Positions 1-5,148 of a DNA stretch of 5,614 bases are shown in pieces (the stretch's first letter is position 1; every line of letters begins with the position of its first letter). Location of the stretch: positions 1 through 5,614 of the forward strand of contig RGES01000093.1 in the NCBI GenBank assembly GCA_009917805.1. Reading direction: 5' to 3'. Source of the DNA: Verrucomicrobiota bacterium. GTDB lineage: Bacteria > Verrucomicrobiota > Verrucomicrobiia > Opitutales > UBA953. Under the pieces are notes generated by a model that was not told the DNA's origin, made no database searches, and was given only the letters and a program-made list of their open reading frames with translations. The position numbers and the translations under genes are program-made.

Positions 1-504
1 AAGTCCGAGCTTCGCACGGGCCGCTGGTTCCTGGTCTCGCCCACCGCCGAACAGACGGTCGGCGTCATCGGCCGCGTCGGCCTGCTCACCGGTTCGGGCG
101 GCTACCTGCCGTTCTACGAACGTTTCTACCTCGGCGGCGCCTATGACATGCGCGGCTTCGGCTACAACGACGTCGGCGCCTACGACACGTACGACACCTC
201 CCACGGCAACCAGCCGATGGGCGGCATGACCTACGGCTTCGTCAGCGCCGAGTACACGATCAAGGCCGCCGACAATCTCCGCTTCGCCGCGTTCTACGAC
301 TACGGCATCGTCAATCGCTCGGAGACCGATTTCAGCGTCGCGGAAGCCAACTCCGACTACGGCCTGGGCATGCGCATCCTGCTCGGCGGCGCCGTCATGC
401 GCCTCGACTTCGGCTTCCCGCTGCAGACCACCAAGGCCCCCGGCGGCGCGGACATCAACGCCGGCGGCATGAAGTTCAACTTCAGCTTCGGCACGGTCTT
501 TTGA
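1..504 (+). CDS. bamA: BamA/Omp85 outer-membrane assembly factor, C-terminal barrel (5' truncated)
   Basis: The reading frame is open from base 1 and ends at TGA 502-504, giving the last 167 residues of a protein whose start lies outside the window. It looks like the C-terminal half of an Omp85 beta-barrel: alternating aromatic/polar strands, the segment RFYLGGAYDMRGFGY (from base 121) carrying the conserved RGF motif of extracellular loop 6 (bases 151-159), and a final strand FNFSFGTVF ending in the C-terminal Phe typical of barrel proteins recognised by the BAM machinery. BamA inserts beta-barrel proteins into the outer membrane, with its POTRA domains in the periplasm (not visible here). 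The following skp and lpxD genes match the classic bamA-skp-lpxD order and favour BamA over the paralogue TamA or other Omp85 members. An ATG at 148 is an internal Met, not a start. Family is certain; the BamA assignment rests partly on context. Confidence 0.88.
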   Translation, partial: KSELRTGRWFLVSPTAEQTVGVIGRVGLLTGSGGYLPFYERFYLGGAYDMRGFGYNDVGAYDTYDTSHGNQPMGGMTYGFVSAEYTIKAADNLRFAAFYDYGIVNRSETDFSVAEANSDYGLGMRILLGGAVMRLDFGFPLQTTKAPGGADINAGGMKFNFSFGTVF

Positions 505-548
505 TTGCCATCCGCCCGCCCAACCGCTTCCTCAAGCAGAACCTCCCC

Positions 549-1172
549 ATGAAGTCCTTCTTCGCCCTCCTGCTCGCCTCCGCTTCCGTGTTCGCCGCGA
601 CCCCCAACGTGGGCATCGTCGACGACCAGGAGATCTTCAAGAAATACGCCAAGGCGACCGACCTCCAGGCCGAGATCCGCAAGTCCGAGGAATCCGCGCA
701 GGCTTCCGTCAACGAACGCATCAAGGCTGTCGAGCAGCTCCAGACCGAGCTCCAGGGCATCGATAAGCGCGGCCAGGACCCGATGCTCAGCGAAAACGGC
801 AAGAAGGCCGTCCTCGCCGAGTTCCAGCAGAAGAACGCCACCTTCCAGCAGCGCCGCGCCGAACTGCAGAACTTCGTCAACGAAGCCCGCAACGCCATCC
901 AGCAGCGCGTGGGCGAGATGAACAAGCAGATCGTCGCCGACGCCCGCGTGCAGGCCGAGAAGGTCGCCAAGGCCAAGGGCCTCAACCTCATCATCGGCAA
1001 GGCCCCGGTCCTCTTCTCCGACGCCTCCCTCGACGTCACGGAGGACGTGATCAAGGAGCTCAACGCCGCCTACAAGGCCTCGGCTCCGGTGTCCGCACCG
1101 ACCGTCACCCCCGCACCGGCCGCTCCCGCGGCTCCTGCCCCCGCCGCCGGCGACAAGCCGGCCGCCAAGTAA
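549..1172 (+). CDS. skp: Skp/OmpH-family periplasmic chaperone with Ala/Pro-rich C-terminal tail
   Basis: A 207-residue protein. Residues 1-16 (MKSFFALLLASASVFA) form a signal peptide with likely cleavage before ATPNVG. Residues 21-30 (VGIVDDQEIF) match the start of the OmpH fold. Residues about 35-140 are Gln/Glu/Lys/Ala-rich amphipathic helices, the long coiled-coil tentacles that Skp trimers use to hold unfolded outer-membrane proteins. LNLIIGKAPVLFSDASLDVTEDVIKEL (145-171) is the returning strand and last helix typical of the family. Residues 177-207 add an Ala/Pro-rich tail absent from the roughly 160-residue classical Skp. The gene lies 44 nt after bamA, its functional partner. ATG 549 was chosen because it starts a textbook signal peptide. 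A TTG at 501 overlapping the bamA stop (TTGA) is in frame and would add 16 residues; it is possible for coupled translation but less likely. No clear Shine-Dalgarno precedes either start. Confidence 0.87.
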   Translation: MKSFFALLLASASVFAATPNVGIVDDQEIFKKYAKATDLQAEIRKSEESAQASVNERIKAVEQLQTELQGIDKRGQDPMLSENGKKAVLAEFQQKNATFQQRRAELQNFVNEARNAIQQRVGEMNKQIVADARVQAEKVAKAKGLNLIIGKAPVLFSDASLDVTEDVIKELNAAYKASAPVSAPTVTPAPAAPAAPAPAAGDKPAAK

Positions 1173-1181
1173 GACTCTGCC

Positions 1182-1211
1182 GCGCCCCTGCCAGTCAGGG
1201 GCGCTTCATTT
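1182..1211 (+). terminator. Hairpin between skp and lpxD (possible intrinsic terminator/attenuator)
   Basis: A perfect 9-bp stem, GCGCCCCTG (1182-1190) and CAGGGGCGC (1196-1204), closes a 5-nt loop CCAGT and is followed by TTCATTT. It begins 10 nt after the skp stop. The stem is strong enough for an intrinsic terminator, but the T-tract is interrupted, and lpxD starts at 1218 with no space for a new promoter. Partial termination, 3'-end protection of the skp message, or interference with lpxD initiation (the stem ends 13 nt before the ATG) are all possible. Confidence 0.55.
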
Positions 1212-1217
1212 AGGACC

Positions 1218-2261
1218 ATGCCGCTCGCCTTCACCATCGCCGAACTTGCCTCCCTGACCGGAGCCAAAGCCGTCGAGGGCGCCTGCGTCGGTCCGATCAC
1301 GGGCATCGCCGCCTTGGCCGAAGCGACGCCCGCCGACCTCTCTTTCCTCGGCAACGCGAAGTACGCCGACGCCGTCGCTTCCTCGAAGGCCGGCGCGCTC
1401 CTCGTGCCGGTCGCTTTCGCGGGTAAGCCCGCCTCGGGTCAGGCCTTCCTGCGCGTCGACAATCCTTCCTACGCGCTGGCGCTGCTTTGCTCCGTGCTCG
1501 AGGCGCGCCTCTGGCCGCGTCCCGCCGCCGGCATCCATGCCTCCGCCGTCGTCGCCGCTTCCGCCAAGGTCGATCCCTCCGCCCATGTCGGCCCGCTTTG
1601 CGTGATCGGCGAAGGGGCGGTCGTCTCCGCCGGCGTGACCCTTGAGGCCCGCTGCCATGTCGGCGTCCAGGCCTCGGTCGGCGTCGACTGCTGGCTCAAG
1701 CCCGGCGTCGTCATCGGCGACTATTGCGTCCTCGGCGCCCGCTGCCGCCTCCAGTCCGGCGCCGTCATCGGCTCCGACGGCTTCGGTTACGAACCGGTCA
1801 ATGGGGAGATCCAGCGCATCCCCCAGATCGGCAACGTGGTCTTGGAAGACGATGTCGAGGTCGGCGCCAACTCCACCCTCGATCGCGCCCGCTTCAGCCA
1901 GACGGTGGTAGGGCGGGGCACCAAGATCGATAACCTCGTCCAGATCGCCCACAATGTCCGCATCGGCCGCCAATGCCTGATCACCGCGCAGGTGGGCATC
2001 GCGGGCAGCACGACCTTGGGCGACCATTGCGTCCTCGGCGGGCAGTCCGGCGTCGCCGGCCACCTCACGCTCGGCGACCGCGTCAAGCTGGGCGCCCAGA
2101 CGGGACTTTTCGAGGATGTCCCCGCCGACGGCTTCATGAACGGCACGCCCGCCGTGCCCTTCGGCCTGGAGCGTCGCCTGGTCGTCCTCTCTCGCCGTCT
2201 GCCTGAACTGTTCAAAAAGGTTGATTCGCTGGCCGCCTCCTTGGACTCTGCTAAACGTTAA
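1218..2261 (+). CDS. lpxD: UDP-3-O-acylglucosamine N-acyltransferase LpxD
   Basis: A 347-residue protein, close to the usual length for LpxD (341 in E. coli). It transfers a 3-hydroxyacyl chain from acyl-ACP to the 2-amino group of UDP-3-O-acylglucosamine, the third step of lipid A synthesis, in the cytoplasm. The N-terminal uridine-binding domain includes DLSFLGNAKYADAV (40-53). Residues from about 105 to 295 are hexapeptide repeats of a left-handed beta-helix (for example HVGPLCVIGEGAVVSAGV). Family motifs are GSDGFGY (185-191), IPQIGNVVLEDDVEVGANSTLDR (201-223) and VQIAHNVRIG (241-250), where His245 corresponds to the catalytic His239 of E. coli; GH at 281-282 matches the second conserved His. 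The C-terminal helix (about 318-345) fits the trimer-forming extension. It follows skp by 45 nt and precedes prs by 5 nt. AGGA (1212-1215) is only 2 nt from the ATG, too close for a normal Shine-Dalgarno. Confidence 0.95.
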   Translation: MPLAFTIAELASLTGAKAVEGACVGPITGIAALAEATPADLSFLGNAKYADAVASSKAGALLVPVAFAGKPASGQAFLRVDNPSYALALLCSVLEARLWPRPAAGIHASAVVAASAKVDPSAHVGPLCVIGEGAVVSAGVTLEARCHVGVQASVGVDCWLKPGVVIGDYCVLGARCRLQSGAVIGSDGFGYEPVNGEIQRIPQIGNVVLEDDVEVGANSTLDRARFSQTVVGRGTKIDNLVQIAHNVRIGRQCLITAQVGIAGSTTLGDHCVLGGQSGVAGHLTLGDRVKLGAQTGLFEDVPADGFMNGTPAVPFGLERRLVVLSRRLPELFKKVDSLAASLDSAKR

Positions 2262-2266
2262 CCGAC

Positions 2267-3220
2267 ATGAGCCTACCTGAGATGAAGATTTTCACCGGCA
2301 ACGCCAACCCGGCGCTGGCCAAGGAAATCTGCGAGCATCTCGGCGTCCCGCTCGGCACCGCCACCGTCAACCGTTTCCCGGACGGCGAGACGTTCGTGCA
2401 GATCAACGAGAACATCCGCGGCTGCGACGTCTACGTGATCCAGCCGACCTGCGCGCCGGCCAACGACCGCATCATGGAGCTGCTGATCATGATCGACGCG
2501 CTCCGCCGCGCCTCCGCCGCCCGCATCACGGCCGTGATCCCGTTCTTCGGCTACGCCCGCCAGGACCGTAAGGACAAGCCCCGCGTGCCGATCACGGCCA
2601 AGCTCGTCGCCAACCTGCTCACCGCCGCCGGCGCCAACCGCGTCCTCACGGTCGACCTGCACGCCCAGCAGATCCAGGGCTTCTTCGACATCCCGGTCGA
2701 CCATCTCTACGCCTCGCCGGTCTTCTACGCGCACATCAAGAACAAGCCTTGGCTCAAGGACGCCACGGTCTTCTCGCCCGACGTGGGCGGCCTGAAGTAC
2801 GCCTCGGCCGTGGCCGACATGCTCAACCTGCCTTACGGCTTCGTGGCCAAGCGCCGCACGAGCGCGACCACCGTCCAGGCCACCAGCCTCGTCGGCGAGG
2901 TCGAAGGGCGCGACATCATCCTCGTCGACGACATGACGGAGACCGCCGGCACCCTCGTGGCCGCCGCCGAACTCCTCAAGAAGAACGGCGCCCGCTCGGT
3001 CCGCGCCGTCGTCTCGCACTGCATGATCCAGGACATCGCCTTCGAGCGCCTGCGTCGCGGCGTCATCGACGAGGTCATCACGACCAATTCCGTGCCGTCC
3101 GACTGGCCGAAGGACCTGCCGATCACGGTGCTCTCGATCGCCCCGCTGCTGTCCGACGCGATCCGTCGCATCCACGGCAACAACAGCGTGACCGACCTGT
3201 TCCCGATCAAGGGCCACTGA
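2267..3220 (+). CDS. prs: Ribose-phosphate pyrophosphokinase (PRPP synthetase, class I)
   Basis: A 317-residue protein, essentially the length of E. coli Prs (315). It makes 5-phosphoribosyl 1-diphosphate from ribose 5-phosphate and ATP for purine, pyrimidine, NAD, His and Trp synthesis. Visible signatures are NRFPDGET (35-42, ATP/regulatory loop), GYARQDRKDKPRVPITAKLVA (95-115), the metal-binding VDLHAQQIQGFFDIPVDHL (129-147, His132), the flexible catalytic loop KRR (196-198) and the PRPP-binding loop VDDMTETAGTL (220-230; the common form is VDDMIDTAGTL). The segment SHCMIQDIAFERL (250-262) differs from the THGxxSGxA version of enteric enzymes. ATG 2267 is used; ATG 2282 (MKIFTGNANP) would also give a complete enzyme and cannot be excluded, since neither has a Shine-Dalgarno. 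The 5-nt gap to lpxD implies co-transcription, and a strong terminator follows. Confidence 0.96.
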   Translation: MSLPEMKIFTGNANPALAKEICEHLGVPLGTATVNRFPDGETFVQINENIRGCDVYVIQPTCAPANDRIMELLIMIDALRRASAARITAVIPFFGYARQDRKDKPRVPITAKLVANLLTAAGANRVLTVDLHAQQIQGFFDIPVDHLYASPVFYAHIKNKPWLKDATVFSPDVGGLKYASAVADMLNLPYGFVAKRRTSATTVQATSLVGEVEGRDIILVDDMTETAGTLVAAAELLKKNGARSVRAVVSHCMIQDIAFERLRRGVIDEVITTNSVPSDWPKDLPITVLSIAPLLSDAIRRIHGNNSVTDLFPIKGH

Positions 3221-3238
3221 GCCTTCCGTCAGGACATG

Positions 3239-3270
3239 AAAAAGGCCGCATCGTCCGATGCGGCCTTTCT
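3239..3270. terminator. Bidirectional intrinsic terminator between prs and the peroxiredoxin gene
   Basis: AAAGGCCGCATCG (3241-3253) pairs perfectly with CGATGCGGCCTTT (3256-3268), giving a 12-bp stem with a GTCC tetraloop. On the + strand the GC-rich stem runs into TTTCTGTT, and on the - strand into TTTTTC (from the A-run 3239-3243). It lies 18 nt after the prs stop and 20 nt after the stop of the convergent peroxiredoxin gene, so it can end transcripts from both sides. Confidence 0.93.
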
Positions 3271-3290
3271 GTTAGGAGGATTTCCCGGGC

Positions 3291-3803
3291 TTACTTCTTC
3301 TCGGACTTCAGGAAGTCGAGGATCAGCTGGGCCTGGTCGCTGGTGTGGCCCTTGTGGTCGGCGTAGACGCACTTGCCATCCTTGAAGAGGAAGGCGCTGC
3401 GGCTCGCCATGCCGACGAGGTTCTTCACGCCGAAGGCTTCGGTGACGGCCTTCTTTTCCTTGTCGGCGAGGAGGCGGAAGGGGAACTTCTGCTCTTCCTT
3501 GAATTCCTTCTGCAGCTTCTCGTCGTCGGTGCTGACGCCGAGGACGTTCACGCCGGCCTTCTGGAGGTCGGCCCAGCCGTCGCGGAGCGAGCAACCCTGC
3601 TTGGTGCAGCCGCCGGTCTTGGCCTTCGGGTAGAAGTAGACGAGCAGGTAGCCCTTCGCGCCTTCCTTGGCGAGCGAGACGGGCTTGCCGTCCTGGTCGT
3701 TGCAGGTGACGTCCGGGATGGAGGCGCCGACGGCGAGCTTTTCAGCCGCGTTACCGAAGAAGGGGAGGAGGGACATAAGGAGGGAGGCGAAGAGCGTCTT
3801 CAT
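3291..3803 (-). CDS. bcp: Peroxiredoxin of the BCP/PrxQ family with signal peptide (exported)
   Basis: A 170-residue atypical 2-Cys peroxiredoxin that reduces hydroperoxides using thioredoxin-like donors. The thioredoxin fold shows VGASIPDVTCNDQDGKPVSL (25-44), then YFYPKAKTGGCTKQGC (56-71), which holds the PxxxTxxC active site with peroxidatic Cys66 and a resolving Cys71 five residues on, the spacing of E. coli BCP (Cys45/Cys50). The conserved Arg is in ASRSAFLF (Arg135). The N-terminus (MKTLFASLLMSLLPFFGNAA, 1-20) is a Sec-type signal peptide with likely cleavage near GNAA/EKL and no lipobox, so the mature enzyme is probably periplasmic, whereas E. coli BCP is cytosolic. The start at 3803 was chosen for this signal peptide; the frame stays open upstream to 3923, but that extension is Arg/Pro-rich and overlaps the fabZ start. 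The gene is convergent with prs and divergent from fabZ. The common TPGCT is TGGCT here. Confidence 0.92.
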   Translation of the reverse strand: MKTLFASLLMSLLPFFGNAAEKLAVGASIPDVTCNDQDGKPVSLAKEGAKGYLLVYFYPKAKTGGCTKQGCSLRDGWADLQKAGVNVLGVSTDDEKLQKEFKEEQKFPFRLLADKEKKAVTEAFGVKNLVGMASRSAFLFKDGKCVYADHKGHTSDQAQLILDFLKSEKK

Positions 3804-3897
3804 GGGTCGTAGGTTGGGAGCCCGCCGGCAAAAGGCAAATGCGACCGACGGTGTTTTCGTGTCGCTTGTCCGTCTCTCCGGGGGCAAAAATACGCCC
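3804..3897. promoter_or_regulatory. Divergent intergenic region between the peroxiredoxin gene and fabZ
   Basis: These 94 nt separate two divergent starts, so at least one promoter for each side is expected here or inside the neighbouring 5' ends. On the + strand TTGTCC (3866-3871) and AAATAC (3888-3893) are separated by 16 nt and form a weak sigma70-like candidate; the -10 would sit only 4 nt before the fabZ ATG, implying a leaderless or nearly leaderless message. No convincing box was found for the - strand. Location is supported by gene layout; the specific boxes are weak. Confidence 0.35.
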
Positions 3898-4338
3898 ATG
3901 TTGCAGGCTGTCCTCGACACCATCCCTCATCGCCCGCCGTTCCTGTTCCTGGACCGGATCGACGAGGTCCGAGCCGATGGCGCCACCTGTTCCCGCACGT
4001 TCCGCGCCGACGAGCCTTTCTACTCCGGCCACTACCCGGGCAATCCGATCACGCCGGGCGTCCTGCTGTGCGAGTCGGTCTTCCAGGCCGGCGCGATCTT
4101 CCTGACGAAGAAGCTGCAGTCCGAGGGCGGAGCCCCCGCCGGCAAGACCCCGGTGCTCTGCCGCATCGAGGAAGCGAAGTTCAAGGGCATGGTGAAGCCC
4201 GGCGACACGGTCTCGATCGAGGTGAAGCACGTCGAGACGCTCCAGCAGTTCCATTTCATGACGGGCACGGTGCGCCGCGATGGCAAGGCCGTCCTGACCA
4301 TCCGCTTCGCCCTCGCCCTCGTCGACCAACCCGCCTGA
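3898..4338 (+). CDS. fabZ: 3-hydroxyacyl-ACP dehydratase, FabZ-like hotdog protein
   Basis: A 146-residue protein, the usual FabZ size. FabZ dehydrates 3-hydroxyacyl-ACP to trans-2-enoyl-ACP in fatty-acid elongation. The N-terminal IPHRPPFLFLDRIDEV (9-24) is the FabZ signature start. FYSGHYPGNPITPGVLLCES (41-60) contains catalytic His45 and Glu59 (Glu rather than the Asp of FabA). KFKGMVKPGDTVSIEV (94-109) corresponds to the later FRRPVxPGD motif. The usual EAMAQ reads ESVFQ, so this is a somewhat divergent member, and a FabZ-like dehydratase with another substrate is possible. ATG 3898 places the HRPPF motif at residue 11 as in relatives; the open frame continues to 3667 only across the antisense peroxiredoxin gene. 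It starts an apparent operon with fabI 3 nt downstream. It is not next to lpxD or lpxA, so a second fabZ may exist in an lpx cluster elsewhere. Confidence 0.88.
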   Translation: MLQAVLDTIPHRPPFLFLDRIDEVRADGATCSRTFRADEPFYSGHYPGNPITPGVLLCESVFQAGAIFLTKKLQSEGGAPAGKTPVLCRIEEAKFKGMVKPGDTVSIEVKHVETLQQFHFMTGTVRRDGKAVLTIRFALALVDQPA

Positions 4339-4341
4339 CCT

Positions 4342-5148
4342 ATGTCCTTCCTCGGCCTTTCCGGTAAGACCTATCTCGTCCTCGGCGTCGCGAACAAGAA
4401 GTCCGTCGCCTGGCACGTCGCCAAGACCCTCGAGGCCGAAGGCGCCAAGGTGGTCTACTCGGTCCGCTCCCAGGCGCGCCTCGACTCGCTGAAAGGCCTG
4501 CTCGACGGCAAGCCGGTGTACCTCTGCGACCTCGAGCACGAAGCGCAGACGCAGAAGCTGGCCGCCGACGTCGGCCGCGAACACGGGCCCTTGGACGGCG
4601 TGCTCCACAGCGTGGCGTTCGCCAATTTCTCGAAAGGCATGCAGCCGTTCCATGAGACGGTGCGCGCCGACTTCCTGCAGGCCACGGCGATCTCCGCGTT
4701 TTCGCTCGTCGAACTGTCCCGCGCGTTGAAGCCGCACCTCAAGGCCGACGCCTCGGTCGTCTCGATCGGCATCTCGTCGCAGGTCACCGCCTCGAACTAC
4801 GGTTACATGTCGCCGATCAAGGCGGCGCTCGAATCCGCCAGCCGCTTCCTCGCGAAGTCCTTCTCGGCCGATTCGCGCGTGCGTTTCAATTCGGTCAACG
4901 CCGGCCCGCTCAAGACGAGCGCCAGCGCGGGCATCCCAGGCTATCTCCACAACTACCTGCACGCCGAGAAGATGACCTTCCGCAAGGAAGCCCTGAAGAC
5001 GCAGGAGGTCGCCGACACGGCGGTCTGGCTGCTCTCGCCTCGCTCGAGCGGCATCAACGGCCAAGGCATCGTGGTCGACGCCGGCATGGGCTGGAATTTC
5101 TTCGACGAAGAACTCGTGGCCGCTTCCTCCCGCCTTCCCGGAGCGTGA
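4342..5148 (+). CDS. fabI: Enoyl-ACP reductase, FabI-like short-chain dehydrogenase
   Basis: A 268-residue protein of the FabI branch of the SDR superfamily. It reduces trans-2-enoyl-ACP with NAD(P)H, the last step of each elongation cycle and the step after FabZ, which lies 3 nt upstream. The FabI-type cofactor motif LGVANKKSVAWHVAKTLEAEGAKVV (14-38) replaces the ordinary SDR TGxxxGIG. LCDLE (61-65) and DGVLHSVAFAN (85-95) follow the FabI pattern. The catalytic Tyr-x6-Lys is Tyr153 and Lys160 in SNYGYMSPIKAALES (151-165). NAGPLKTSASAGIPGY (186-201) is the substrate-loop region, and GQGIVVDAGMGW (240-251) the end of the fold. The first active-site Tyr of E. coli FabI (Tyr146, ten residues before the catalytic Tyr) is not conserved: the aligned residue is Gly143, with no aromatic nearby. 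The C-terminus extends about 17 residues past the Rossmann core. No Shine-Dalgarno is visible, so initiation is probably coupled to fabZ. Confidence 0.9.
   Translation: MSFLGLSGKTYLVLGVANKKSVAWHVAKTLEAEGAKVVYSVRSQARLDSLKGLLDGKPVYLCDLEHEAQTQKLAADVGREHGPLDGVLHSVAFANFSKGMQPFHETVRADFLQATAISAFSLVELSRALKPHLKADASVVSIGISSQVTASNYGYMSPIKAALESASRFLAKSFSADSRVRFNSVNAGPLKTSASAGIPGYLHNYLHAEKMTFRKEALKTQEVADTAVWLLSPRSSGINGQGIVVDAGMGWNFFDEELVAASSRLPGA

Noticed and set aside
482..1063. 193-codon frame antisense to skp
   Set aside because: Ser/Arg-rich shadow; skp has a signal peptide and family motifs on the other strand.
1206..2063. 285-codon open frame antisense to lpxD
   Set aside because: Asp/Gly/Ala-rich mirror of the hexapeptide repeats; no independent motif.
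1660..2100. Recurring GGCGTC/GTCGGC-like words suggesting a DNA repeat
   Set aside because: They reflect the hexapeptide repeats of the LpxD beta-helix at the protein level, not a mobile or CRISPR-type repeat.
2273..3217. 314-codon open frame antisense to prs
   Set aside because: Composition is Asp/Val/Arg/Gly-rich without any recognisable domain, as expected opposite a GC-rich gene; the prs frame is unmistakable.
3229..3594. Alternative - strand frame overlapping the peroxiredoxin gene
   Set aside because: Arg/Pro-rich out-of-frame reading that also runs through the terminator; the peroxiredoxin frame has the catalytic motif.
3667..3897. N-terminal extension of fabZ upstream of 3898
   Set aside because: It reads antisense through the peroxiredoxin start and has no family similarity; FabZ proteins begin about ten residues before the HRPPF motif.
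3751..5064. 437-codon open frame antisense to fabZ and fabI
   Set aside because: Spans two well-supported genes and shows only low-complexity Arg/Asp/Gly/Leu-rich sequence; an artefact of GC-rich third positions.
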